Assembly (NCBI RefSeq): GCF_025961315.1
Contig: NZ_JAOQNK010000001.1
Span: forward strand, 5,518,001-5,582,000
Length of the DNA stretch: 64,000 nucleotides
Direction of reading: 5' to 3'
Source of the DNA: Sphingobacterium kitahiroshimense
GTDB lineage: Bacteria; Bacteroidota; Bacteroidia; Sphingobacteriales; Sphingobacteriaceae
This document shows positions 10,140-18,639 of the stretch, in pieces (the first letter of the stretch is position 1; each line of letters begins with the position of its first letter). The notes below the pieces were generated by a model. It ran no database searches, was not told the DNA's origin, and saw nothing but the letters and a program-made list of their open reading frames with translations. The position numbers were made by a program, and so were the translations under genes.

Positions 10140-11926
10140 TGATTATGAAAAACATAGTAATTATTTCTCTGGCATTTGTAGCCGTATTGGCACTCACTTC
10201 TTGTCAAAAAGATTTTTTGGATAGATTTCCTCAAACGAGTGTGACTGAGAATAGCACATTTAAGACTCCTGCTGATTTAGAAACATATACGAATGGATTT
10301 TACGGCATGATTGGTCCTACTTATAGCGATGGATTTACGGATAATATTGCGGGTATGAGTGGATCGTCAACAACAGATGCAATGGTTAGAGGTAATCTAA
10401 CAATTGCTAATGCTGGTGGATGGGGAGGATGGGATAACGTGCGTAGAATCAATTTTATGCTACAAAGAGTTGCAAACACGACGGGAGATCAAGCTTCGAT
10501 TAATCATTATGTAGGTATTGCTCGTTTTTTTAGAGCAAACCTATATTATAATATGGTGATGACTTATGGTGATGTGCCTTGGTACAACCAGGTGATCAAA
10601 GATACGGATGAAGACTTGCTGATGAAAAAGCAAGATAGCCGGACTTTAGTTGTCGATTCTATTATGGCCGATTTAGAATATGCGGTGGCGCATATTAAAC
10701 CTGGAGGAACAAATACCAGAGTGACGAAATGGGTCGCATTGACCTTGCTGTCTCGTATTGCTCTTTATGAAGGGACGTATCGTAAGTATCACACATATCT
10801 TAATTTAGAAGAGACTGCCCATAAATTTTTGGAAAGATCGGCAAGTGCTTCTAAGCAGATAATGGATCAGGGAGGATTTAGTATCACTAATACAGGTAAG
10901 CTTCAAGAAGATTACAGGAACTTATTTGCTAGCAAAGATTTGTCAGCCAATAAAGAAATTATTTATTTATGGAAGAATGGCGAAGCGGATGGGGTAGCTA
11001 ATAATACGCATACTGTATTTGATTACCAATGGGCATTGAGTAAAGACTTGATGGAGGAATTTCTGATGAAGGATGGTTCCCGTTTTACTTCATTACCTGA
11101 TTATGATAAAAAACAGGTGACTGAAATATTTAAAAATCGCGATCCTCGTTTAGCAGAGAATATTATGGAACCTGGTTTTAAAACGAATCCTGATGTTAAT
11201 ATTCCTTATGTATTGAAACCAAGTTATGGTGGATATCTTCAGATTAAATTTTATCCTAGAGATCCAAATCAGCGTAAGGGATGGAACTTAAACTACACGG
11301 ATCTTCCAATGATGCGTTATGCTGAGGTACTTTTAAACTATGCAGAAGCGCAAGCAGAACTTGGCAAAATAACGCAAGGTGAACTGGATTTAACTATTGG
11401 ATTATTAAGAAGACGGGTAGGAATGCCTACTTTAAAACTTGCAGATGCACAGAGTAATATTGATCCTATTATGGCTTCAAAATATAGTAATGTAAAACAT
11501 GCTAATAAAGGGATTGTTTTAGAAATTCGTAGAGAACGAAGAATAGAATTAGCCTCTGAGGGTTTTAGGTTTAATGATCTAAATAGATGGTATGTTGGGG
11601 AGTTATTTGCAGTCAACCCTAAAGGTATTTATGTGCCTGGCTTTGGAGCACTTGATGTAACAGGAGATGGCGAACCCGATCTTGTTATCTTAGAGAAAGA
11701 ATCTGATAAAGCTTCATTACCTGAAAAATACAAAGCGTTACCTGGATATTATGTAAGTGAAAATAATATTTATTTGAGTAACGGTAGTTCAGGACATATT
11801 GTCTTTTTTAAAGATAAGAATCAACCGCGTCAGTGGATTGATGGCCCTAAATATTATTACCGTCCGATTCCAATTGGACAGACTGTCTTGAATCCAAATT
11901 TGATACAGCCGTTAGGTTGGAGATAA
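10139..11926 (+). CDS. RagB/SusD-family surface glycan-binding lipoprotein (PUL1)
   Basis: A SusD-like lipoprotein of about 595 residues. The signal peptide ends in the lipobox LTSC, with the acylated Cys at about residue 22, followed by QKDFLDRFP, the usual SusD start (KDFLD). Tetratricopeptide-like helices follow (for example RANLYYNMVMTYGDVPWY), and the C-terminal motif RRERRIELASEGFRFNDLNRW is a hallmark of the family. It caps the SusC barrel on the cell surface and binds glycan. Two starts are possible, ATG 10139 (overlapping the susC stop) and ATG 10145; the second gives the tidier signal peptide. A terminator follows at 11952. Confidence 0.95.
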   Translation: MIMKNIVIISLAFVAVLALTSCQKDFLDRFPQTSVTENSTFKTPADLETYTNGFYGMIGPTYSDGFTDNIAGMSGSSTTDAMVRGNLTIANAGGWGGWDNVRRINFMLQRVANTTGDQASINHYVGIARFFRANLYYNMVMTYGDVPWYNQVIKDTDEDLLMKKQDSRTLVVDSIMADLEYAVAHIKPGGTNTRVTKWVALTLLSRIALYEGTYRKYHTYLNLEETAHKFLERSASASKQIMDQGGFSITNTGKLQEDYRNLFASKDLSANKEIIYLWKNGEADGVANNTHTVFDYQWALSKDLMEEFLMKDGSRFTSLPDYDKKQVTEIFKNRDPRLAENIMEPGFKTNPDVNIPYVLKPSYGGYLQIKFYPRDPNQRKGWNLNYTDLPMMRYAEVLLNYAEAQAELGKITQGELDLTIGLLRRRVGMPTLKLADAQSNIDPIMASKYSNVKHANKGIVLEIRRERRIELASEGFRFNDLNRWYVGELFAVNPKGIYVPGFGALDVTGDGEPDLVILEKESDKASLPEKYKALPGYYVSENNIYLSNGSSGHIVFFKDKNQPRQWIDGPKYYYRPIPIGQTVLNPNLIQPLGWR

Positions 11927-12272
11927 TAGCTGTTAATTTTTTTTGAATATGGTTAGCCCTTGATTTTCGAGGGCTAACTTTTGTTATAGTATAATGAAGC
12001 AAATAATTCTTTTGAGATTTTTTGCTACCAATAGCTCGCTTTAAAACTTATGCCTGTGGTGTATATTTATATGTTAATGGAGGTAATGAATTGGATCGCA
12101 ATGGAATATTATTAGCATCGATGGCTTCCGGAGCAGTTATCTTTTTAAGTAAAGAATATCTAAGTTAATTATAATTATGTGGCTGATTTTTCTGGTAATG
12201 TTAATTGTTTCCAGATAAGATAATGATATTGATTTCATAATAAAGGCCTCTTTAGAGGCCTTTATTATGAAA
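11927..12272. other. Intergenic region between susD and the phosphoesterase operon
   Basis: It contains the susD terminator, an open frame of 50 codons without a good start (12016-12168), and a 24-bp palindrome at the end of the convergent operon. The short frame reads protein-like (GGNELDRNGILLASMASGAV), and a one-base deletion in a run of six T at 12018-12023 would join it to an ATG at 11994. I treat it as a possible gene remnant rather than a gene. Confidence 0.4.
11952..11985 (+). terminator. Terminator after susD (PUL1)
   Basis: Arms GTTAGCCCT and AGGGCTAAC around a nine-base loop, followed by TTTTG. It lies 25 bases after the SusD stop codon. Confidence 0.8.
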
Positions 12273-12278
12273 TCAATA
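12227..12278. terminator. Long palindromic bidirectional terminator
   Basis: A perfect 24-bp stem (12227-12250 pairing with 12255-12278) with a four-base loop TTTA. The central GC-rich part is AAAGGCCTC/GAGGCCTTT. The right arm contains the stop codon of the metallophosphoesterase gene on the minus strand. It is twice as long as other terminators in this window. Confidence 0.75.
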
Positions 12279-13271
12279 CTTCAATTTTCGCGAGTCAATT
12301 TCGGAAGTAATCGGATATACATCTTTGTAAACATCAATTCCTGCATCGCTTAATGGTACTCCAGCCATTTTGGTTTTCGTACCTTGAATACGAATATTCT
12401 TTTTATTGTCTAGGTCAATTACTGCCCAAATTGGATCTTCATATACGAGTGTGTAGCGAAGGATGCCGTGTTTTTTGTAAAAATCATCTGAGAACGCCGT
12501 ACTTTTAAAGTCTTCTCCCGCCCAATAGTATGATGAACTGTTAATCTGAACGTAATGGATCCCATTGATCTCATTGTGATAATTCATATGATGGTGACCT
12601 GTTAACACGAGTACTACTTTGTTAAAGCCTGCCTCTTGGTTGATCTGTTCGAATAGATAACGGACCTCCATGCCATTATCTAACCCGCCTAATGTATTTT
12701 CAAGCCCTTGATGACAGAAAATAACGGTACGTAAGGATGTGTTTTGAAGGTCTTTTTTTAGCCAGTTAAGTTGCTTTTTTGTAATAGAACGGGGATAGCC
12801 ATCTATTTTCTTCGTTTCACTTTTTTCATTGCCATCTAATACGACAAAATGAAAACCATTCTTGTCAAATGAATAATAAGGATTTGTCGCACCCCAAAAT
12901 GCCAGCGCCTGTTCTTTGGAGAAACCACCATCAGTATCGTGATTACCTAAAACGTAATGCTTTTCACCACTGAATTTTTTCCAAATATCTAATAAGGGTT
13001 TATTCTGAGGTTTCGGAACACAAAAATCACCTAATTGAATGATGAAATCGGGCTGTTGTTTGACCATAGCATCAATAAATAATTGTGCTCTTCGGTCACT
13101 ATCATGCATGAGATCATAATGAAGATCTGATATGACTCCAAATTTTACTCCACGATTTTTAATGCTATTTGTTTCAATACTTTCAACTATTGGAGCTGCT
13201 ATAGATTTATTTACAAGGAGTCCTGATAGACTTAGCCCCCCAATTTTTAAGAATGATTTTCTGTTTATCAT
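12273..13271 (-). CDS. Exported calcineurin-like metallophosphoesterase
   Basis: A 332-residue two-metal phosphoesterase. All signature motifs are present: D49-x-H51 (ISDLHYD), GD82 (QLGDF), G-N110-H111-D112 (LGNHD), H187 (FCHQG) and G-H226-x-H228 (LTGHHH). The N-terminus NRKSFLK followed by a Gly/Leu-rich stretch resembles a Tat signal, but with Arg-Lys instead of Arg-Arg, so the export route is uncertain. It is the last gene of a three-gene minus-strand operon with an organophosphate-type transporter (40 bases upstream) and a dehydrogenase. It probably hydrolyses a phosphomonoester or diester in the periplasm. The exact substrate cannot be read from the sequence. Confidence 0.85.
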   Translation of the reverse strand: MINRKSFLKIGGLSLSGLLVNKSIAAPIVESIETNSIKNRGVKFGVISDLHYDLMHDSDRRAQLFIDAMVKQQPDFIIQLGDFCVPKPQNKPLLDIWKKFSGEKHYVLGNHDTDGGFSKEQALAFWGATNPYYSFDKNGFHFVVLDGNEKSETKKIDGYPRSITKKQLNWLKKDLQNTSLRTVIFCHQGLENTLGGLDNGMEVRYLFEQINQEAGFNKVVLVLTGHHHMNYHNEINGIHYVQINSSSYYWAGEDFKSTAFSDDFYKKHGILRYTLVYEDPIWAVIDLDNKKNIRIQGTKTKMAGVPLSDAGIDVYKDVYPITSEIDSRKLKY

Positions 13272-13311
13272 AATTTATAATCCGGTTTATTTTTTTCATT
13301 TAATAGTGCTT

Positions 13312-14565
13312 TTACATCTGAACTTCATTTGCTGTTGCTGGCTTTACAAATGATATAATGATAGCACAAATTGCACAAATTACAGCAACTACAAGGAAGA
13401 TGTTTGATGTATTGCCAGTGTAATCAATAATTTTTCCAAATATGGGTTCTCCGATTGCAGCAAACACATAAGCGAACATATTCATAACACCTATACCGGT
13501 ACCTACTAATTTGGTTCCTAAGATATCTGGGCTTAAGGTCCAAAAGTTAGCTTGGGGTCCGTACACAAAAAAACCAGCAGTAAACATCAAGACAGCAGCG
13601 AATGCATGATGTGGGGTTGGTATAATATAAATCAACAAAGCAATTGCGCAGCTACAGAGCATTCCGGCTCTAATCGATTTACTTCTGTTTTTGTTGAATA
13701 GTACATCTGAAATATAACCAAATGAAACCGCTCCCACAGCCATACCGATAGGAATGAATAAAGTTAGCCATAAATTACCATTTGATTCCTTGTAATTATT
13801 CCCTAAGAAATGGATCGGCACCCAGAAAATAAGTCCATATCTTGCCATACTTTGAAATCCGATTGCAAAGGATGCAATCAGAAATTTTTTGTTTCCGAAT
13901 ACGAGCTTATAAGACTCTTTCCAACCTAATTTTGAGGTTGAATCGTTTTGTGCACTATCTGATTGTAGTGTAAATCCTTTTAAAGCAGGATGACTTCTTG
14001 CAATAATTAAAAATAGGAGTAAGGCAAAAAGAAGAAAGAGTATGGGATACCTAAAGAGTGTACGCCAGCTTTGTTCTTGTTGTACTAAAAGTAGGGCCAT
14101 GAAAAATGTGAGTACAGATGAGCTCCCTGCTGCCATGGTATAAAAACCAAAAGCTTTACCTCGTTCATTGCTATCCCACCAATTGGAGATTAATTTACTT
14201 CCCGATCCCCAGGCCATAGATTGAAAATAACCATTCAGCGTCCAAAGAATAAGGATTACAGCGTAAGTATTGGCATAACTAATAGACAGGTTGCAGACAA
14301 TAGATAAAAAACCGCCTGTTAAGATCATGATTTTAGGACTTAAACGATCTGCAAGATTACCGTTAATCAATTGTCCTATGGCATACCCCATCAGCATGGA
14401 AAAGCTAATCCATCCGATTTGCTGGTAACTTATACCTAATTCAGCTGACATTCCTTTTGCCGCCCAGCCAAAATTATGTCTACCTGTATAGAAAAATAAA
14501 TAACAGAACATGGTGATAAATAGCATCTTCCACTGCTCTTTTCTGAAGTTTTTTTGAATCTGCAT
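13312..14565 (-). CDS. MFS transporter of the organophosphate:phosphate antiporter type
   Basis: A 417-residue inner-membrane protein with about 12 hydrophobic segments. The N-terminal pattern FFYTGRHNFGWAAKG and the loop GYFQSMAWGSGSKLISNWW followed by NERGKAFGFY are typical of the OPA family (GlpT, UhpT, PgtP relatives), whose members import sugar phosphates, glycerol 3-phosphate or related phosphorylated or phosphonate compounds in exchange for phosphate. The gene starts only six bases after the upstream dehydrogenase stop and is followed 40 bases later by the metallophosphoesterase, so the three are one operon. An organophosphonate or phosphate ester is the most likely cargo; a sugar acid carrier is an alternative. 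Confidence 0.8.
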   Translation of the reverse strand: MQIQKNFRKEQWKMLFITMFCYLFFYTGRHNFGWAAKGMSAELGISYQQIGWISFSMLMGYAIGQLINGNLADRLSPKIMILTGGFLSIVCNLSISYANTYAVILILWTLNGYFQSMAWGSGSKLISNWWDSNERGKAFGFYTMAAGSSSVLTFFMALLLVQQEQSWRTLFRYPILFLLFALLLFLIIARSHPALKGFTLQSDSAQNDSTSKLGWKESYKLVFGNKKFLIASFAIGFQSMARYGLIFWVPIHFLGNNYKESNGNLWLTLFIPIGMAVGAVSFGYISDVLFNKNRSKSIRAGMLCSCAIALLIYIIPTPHHAFAAVLMFTAGFFVYGPQANFWTLSPDILGTKLVGTGIGVMNMFAYVFAAIGEPIFGKIIDYTGNTSNIFLVVAVICAICAIIISFVKPATANEVQM

Positions 14566-14571
14566 CTTCTG

Positions 14572-15663
14572 TTATTTGATGTCCATATTGATGCCGACAC
14601 GTATTGGTTTGTTTATTACAGCGTAGTCGAAAGCTTCATTCACTTCATCTAAAGAAAATTCTTTTTCAACAAGATCAAGAAATGGGTATTTCTCGAAATT
14701 CTGTACAATAAAATCTACTGCTGTAGAAAAATCTTCATAATTATAATTATGTAAACCTTTAATTGTTAATATGCGTCGGATCATTTGCTCTGCATCGATC
14801 TCAAGTTTACGCTGTTTAAACACTGCTCCAATAAATACGGCAACTCCATTTATACCCAATTGTGCTATTCCTGCTTCCATAGCATCTGGTGAGCCACTCA
14901 TGTCAATAAAGCGATCAATCCCATTTCCTACTTTAACAATTGCTAATTCATCAAGCGTAGTTTCCTTAGAATTTAGAGTTTCGGTAGCGCCGAATTTTTT
15001 AGCAAGCGCTAAGCGTTTGTCATCAATATCTGTTACTATAATTTCGGATGCGCCTGCTTCTTTACACATCGCTACACATACGAGACCCAATAAACCCATT
15101 CCGGAAATAAGTGTTTTTTTACCTTTGATGGTTCCAGCTAACCGAATAGCTCCAGCTGATGTAGCAATGGCACAATTGATCGTTGCTGCAATAGGTGCAG
15201 GTAATTCTTTTGGAAGAATACGAATGGAAGTATGTGGTCTTAATATAATGTGTGATGCTAATCCTCCATGAAAACTGTCACGATCAGTAATCTGTCTGTG
15301 TCCATATTTGTATAGATTCTCATTTTTTTGAGGCGTTACTGCATTATAACTAGCTGTTTCGGGATCACTAGCAAATACGGTCCAGGTGATAACATCTCCT
15401 TCTTTGAGTTCCTGTCCGGAAGCATCTGTTAAAACTGAATTTGAATTTGTCTCCATTATTGTCCCCACTATTTCATGCCCAAGTATAGTTGGGCAAGGTT
15501 CTTGACGTAGACCGCAATAAGTATGAAGATCACTGCCACAAAGTGTAGCGTAATTTATTTTGACGAGTATTTCTCCTTCTTCCAGATTTGGTATCGTAGT
15601 CGATACTGATTGAAGAGGAGATTTAGGTTTTTCAAAAACCAAGAATTTTCCTTGCTTAGCCAT
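14572..15663 (-). CDS. Zinc-type alcohol dehydrogenase (phosphonate-catabolism-like), structural Zn site lost
   Basis: A 363-residue medium-chain dehydrogenase. The catalytic zinc ligands are present: C42 (LCGSDLHTYCG) and H63-E64 (ILGHEIVG). A Rossmann fold follows (GMGLLGLVCVAMCKEAGA, then VTDIDDKRL, which favours NAD). The layout PQK-x4-L-x-KYGH at residues 111-121 matches the group seen in phosphonate-degradation clusters (TIGR03366 type). In this protein the stretch 98-118, where that group has four zinc-binding Cys, contains none. It is the first gene of the operon with the OPA transporter and the phosphoesterase. A palindrome lies just upstream of the start. The substrate alcohol is unknown. 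Confidence 0.8.
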   Translation of the reverse strand: MAKQGKFLVFEKPKSPLQSVSTTIPNLEEGEILVKINYATLCGSDLHTYCGLRQEPCPTILGHEIVGTIMETNSNSVLTDASGQELKEGDVITWTVFASDPETASYNAVTPQKNENLYKYGHRQITDRDSFHGGLASHIILRPHTSIRILPKELPAPIAATINCAIATSAGAIRLAGTIKGKKTLISGMGLLGLVCVAMCKEAGASEIIVTDIDDKRLALAKKFGATETLNSKETTLDELAIVKVGNGIDRFIDMSGSPDAMEAGIAQLGINGVAVFIGAVFKQRKLEIDAEQMIRRILTIKGLHNYNYEDFSTAVDFIVQNFEKYPFLDLVEKEFSLDEVNEAFDYAVINKPIRVGINMDIK

Positions 15664-15669
15664 AATTGT

Positions 15670-15712
15670 ATTGTAAATATAACATAAAATGTTTTACAAT
15701 GCTAAACATTGT
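15670..15712. promoter_or_regulatory. Nested inverted repeats upstream of the dehydrogenase operon
   Basis: ACAATG-CTAAA-CATTGT (15696-15712) is a perfect six-base interrupted palindrome 33 bases before the operon start. It overlaps an eight-base pair ATTGTAAA/TTTACAAT (15670-15677 and 15693-15700). The ACAAT half-site is used three times. This looks like a binding region for a dimeric repressor or activator; no regulator gene is adjacent. Confidence 0.5.
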
Positions 15713-15923
15713 TTATAAATACTATATCTTTTAAATGTTAAATTTATATTAATTTATGGAAATTAAGGTACATGATTTGGTTTCTTATAAAATTTGTTTG
15801 GTCACATAGGTTATTATCAGTTACGTTCTTTTCAAATTATTAGCCACGGCTTGATAATCCATGTCACCGTTATTTATTATCGTTTTTTTTGATATTATAG
15901 GGCTGATTTCGTTGTGATCGATA

Positions 15924-17114
15924 TCATCGTGCTAGTCGAATACCCGTAAATTGCCATTGGTGCTGTGTATGAAAGAAATTTCGATATGTCTTTCTACTAT
16001 GTCCTTTTGACGTAGCTTCCGAAGCACCTCGTAAAACCATTTGATTGACCATGAACTTTCCATTATATTCGCCTACCGCACCTGCTTCTTTTTTAAAACC
16101 TGGATAAGGCAGATAGGCGCTTCCGGTCCATTCCCATCGGTCGCCCCAATGCATGTTATCAGCCGCGATTTCCCATTCTGCCTCTGTTGGTAAACGCATT
16201 CCTTTCCAATTTGCATAAGCAGTCGCTTCAAAATAGTTGATATGATTGAGTGCTTCATTGAGATCCAATATTTTTAGACCTGATAATGTATAGTGCATCC
16301 ATTGATTGTCAATTTTATGCCAATATAGTGGTGCATGAGTATCATTTTCTTTTACCCAGTCCCAACCTTCAGCATGCCAATGGCGAAAGTCTTGATACCC
16401 TCCGTTTTCTATAAATTCTAAGTATTCCCCGTTGCTGACAACTTGTGTAGCAATTTCGAATTCTTGTAAATAGACTTGATGTCTCCCAAGTTCATTATCG
16501 AAACAGAATCCCTTTCCTTCGAATCCGATTTCGTATATTCCGGCTGGAAAGGTAATCATTTCGTTATTTACGAATTCGGATTTTGAAGGTTCTGGATCGC
16601 TTTTGTAGGATGGGAAAAGTGGATTGTGTCCCAAAATATATTTAATATCTGAAATCAGTAATTCCTGATGTTGCTGTTCATGGTTAAGTCCCAGTTCGAG
16701 CAAAGTTAATACGTCTTGTAAGTGATGTCGTTTCTGCTTAAAAAATAACTGCATTTGATCATCTACGTAAGCTCTATACTTGTAAATATCAGATACGGAT
16801 GGACGGCTTAAATTTCCACGATCGGTTCGGATGACCCGCGCGCCTACAGTTTCATAATAACTGTTAAAGACATAATTATACTGTGAGTCGAAAACTTGAT
16901 ATTCAGGAAAGTAAGGGATCAATAAAAATGTTTCAAAAAACCAAGTTGTATGCCCTAAGTGCCACTTTGGAGGACTGACATCTACTATTGGCTGCACAAC
17001 ATAATCTTCAATGGCTAAAGGTGCGCATATATGTACAGAGTGATTTCGAATAGTCCAATATTGTTCTTCTAAATCTGTAATGTGATCGGTTATTGTATGT
17101 TTTGTATTCATCAT
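15924..17114 (-). CDS. egtB: Ergothioneine biosynthesis sulfoxide synthase EgtB
   Basis: A 396-residue non-haem iron enzyme that joins trimethylhistidine (hercynine) to a thiol donor with oxygen. A DinB-like helical domain carries the iron site: WHLGH at residues 51-55 supplies the first His and H145-x3-H149-x-E151 (HEQQHQE) the next. The C-terminal formylglycine-enzyme-like domain follows, with GMRLPTEAEWE, WEWTGSAYLPYPGF and the terminal YRNFF...WQFTGIRLA. I chose ATG 17114 rather than the longer frame reaching 17264, because the extra 50 codons overlap egtD and the family starts here. The gene begins seven bases after egtD. The usual Cys in the C-terminal GGSCAT segment is Glu here (GASEAT). 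Confidence 0.9.
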   Translation of the reverse strand: MMNTKHTITDHITDLEEQYWTIRNHSVHICAPLAIEDYVVQPIVDVSPPKWHLGHTTWFFETFLLIPYFPEYQVFDSQYNYVFNSYYETVGARVIRTDRGNLSRPSVSDIYKYRAYVDDQMQLFFKQKRHHLQDVLTLLELGLNHEQQHQELLISDIKYILGHNPLFPSYKSDPEPSKSEFVNNEMITFPAGIYEIGFEGKGFCFDNELGRHQVYLQEFEIATQVVSNGEYLEFIENGGYQDFRHWHAEGWDWVKENDTHAPLYWHKIDNQWMHYTLSGLKILDLNEALNHINYFEATAYANWKGMRLPTEAEWEIAADNMHWGDRWEWTGSAYLPYPGFKKEAGAVGEYNGKFMVNQMVLRGASEATSKGHSRKTYRNFFHTQHQWQFTGIRLAR

Positions 17115-17121
17115 CGTTTTT

Positions 17122-18105
17122 TTACTTGATTTCCCATATTGCATCCATAAACCATTTTTTCGAATCGTATAGTTCGCTGACAAAGTTAAAACCTGAGCTA
17201 TTGGCGAGATCTCGGATGTCAGAAGGTGAGAATTTTTGTGATATCTCCATGTAAATGGGTTCATTTTTTTTAAATGAGATCTGCTCCTCGCCGAGTGTCA
17301 CTTGCTGTTCTGTTAGGCTAATGAGATAACTTTTACATGCGCCATTTAAGGGATCGTAGGTTTGATAATGTTCAAATTGATTTATGTTGAAATTAGCCCC
17401 GAGTTCATGATTAATGCGAAGGAGAAGATTAAGATTGAATTTTGCAGTTATACCTGTTGGATCATCATAAGCACGAAGTATCGTTTTAGGATGCTTTTTT
17501 AAATCAAAACCTATTAAAACATTGTCTCCAGGATTTAGTTTACTCTTCAATTTGGAGCAGAACTGTTCAGCATCCGCAATTTCCATATTACCAATATTGC
17601 TCCCTAAAAATAATATTACTTTGCGATTTGACGATATTGTCATTGCTTTTTCGATCATCTCAAAATATTCACCTTTGAGGCAGATGATATTTAAAGCTGG
17701 AATTGCATCGTTAAGATTTGTTTTTAGAACTGAAAGGATATTACCAGATATGTCGATCGGCATGTAAGTAAAGTTTGCTTCTCTACGAACAAGGTGTTGC
17801 AATAGAAATGTGGATTTCATAGCATCGCCTGCTCCCAATTCTATCAGATCAAATGGTTTGTCATCTGCACATATTAAATTAGCAATTTCAGCTGTCTGAT
17901 TTTTGAAGATGTCAAGTTCACATTTTGTAAGATAATAATCTTCCAGTGCCATGATTTTTTGGAAGAGATGATCTCCTTTACTGTCATAAAAATATTTAGA
18001 GGATAATCTCTTCGGATTATTTTTTAAATCATCTAATACCTCTATTTGGAATTTATGCTTAGTTATTGTTGCTTTTTGGTTTTCGCTGTGGAGACTGCTA
18101 TTCAT
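17122..18105 (-). CDS. egtD: L-histidine N-alpha-methyltransferase EgtD
   Basis: A 327-residue SAM-dependent enzyme that trimethylates histidine to hercynine, the first step to ergothioneine. Family marks are RLSSKYFYDSKGDHLFQKI near the start, the SAM-binding LIELGAGDAMKSTFLL, LFLGSNIGNM, and GFDLKKHPKTI. It is the first gene of a two-gene operon with egtB on the minus strand, seven bases apart. No EgtA, EgtC or EgtE gene is adjacent, so the remaining steps must be done by enzymes encoded elsewhere or by unspecific lyase and peptidase activity. The start is the ATG that gives the usual family length. Confidence 0.93.
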   Translation of the reverse strand: MNSSLHSENQKATITKHKFQIEVLDDLKNNPKRLSSKYFYDSKGDHLFQKIMALEDYYLTKCELDIFKNQTAEIANLICADDKPFDLIELGAGDAMKSTFLLQHLVRREANFTYMPIDISGNILSVLKTNLNDAIPALNIICLKGEYFEMIEKAMTISSNRKVILFLGSNIGNMEIADAEQFCSKLKSKLNPGDNVLIGFDLKKHPKTILRAYDDPTGITAKFNLNLLLRINHELGANFNINQFEHYQTYDPLNGACKSYLISLTEQQVTLGEEQISFKKNEPIYMEISQKFSPSDIRDLANSSGFNFVSELYDSKKWFMDAIWEIK

Positions 18106-18255
18106 CTTTCTTATTTTACTGTTCTTGAAAGATAACAGTTGAATACGACTACTTGTTTGCTTAATGAGAAATGCTTAGGGTAAGATGTCGGATTGTAGTG
18201 CGGAAAGAGTATTAGCGATAGGTGAGGACTGTATCGTGATCTTAAATTATTTTTT

Positions 18256-18591
18256 CTACCCAAATATAGGATATCCCTCTCCGAATGCTCTTGATAGTAC
18301 AGCTGATAAACCAGCAAATCCAATTAATAAAACGAAAAAAGACTCTATGATGTTTAGTATTGAAAAGTTTTTCCAGGATTGATCGTTTGATTTAGCAGGA
18401 TATTCCCATAGTCTTAAGATATTCTGTCTTTTTTTATAGGTGAAAATTGGAATGATCAGGACCATTATTCCTACTAAGCTATTGAGAGTAAGGTACCGCA
18501 TATCATGATATGCGCTTCCAATAATAACGAGAGACATTAGCGTCCATGCTATTATATTCAAGAGAGAGAATATTTTGTAAACAGTTTTCAT
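18256..18591 (-). CDS. Small integral membrane protein of unknown function
   Basis: A 111-residue protein with three predicted membrane helices (about residues 7-26, 34-51 and 77-100) and a basic loop KKRQNILRLWEY between helices two and three. I do not recognise a family. It lies between egtD and an AraC regulator on the same strand, with no overlap. The distance to egtD (150 bases) makes cotranscription possible but unproven. Other frames crossing it are shadows. Confidence 0.6.
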   Translation of the reverse strand: MKTVYKIFSLLNIIAWTLMSLVIIGSAYHDMRYLTLNSLVGIMVLIIPIFTYKKRQNILRLWEYPAKSNDQSWKNFSILNIIESFFVLLIGFAGLSAVLSRAFGEGYPIFG

Positions 18592-18639
18592 TGATGAATT
18601 ATATAATGCAATATCTTATACCGTTTAAAGCAATTGTCT

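Noticed and set aside
14771-15271. 166-codon frame antisense to the alcohol dehydrogenase
   Set aside because: Mirror frame of a clear gene; its length comes from the codon bias of the real gene.
17115-17264. 50-codon N-terminal extension of EgtB
   Set aside because: It would overlap the end of egtD and is not part of the EgtB family; ATG 17114 is the natural start.
18111-18323. 70-codon minus-strand frame next to egtD
   Set aside because: Overlaps the better small membrane protein gene at 18256-18591 and has no clear features.
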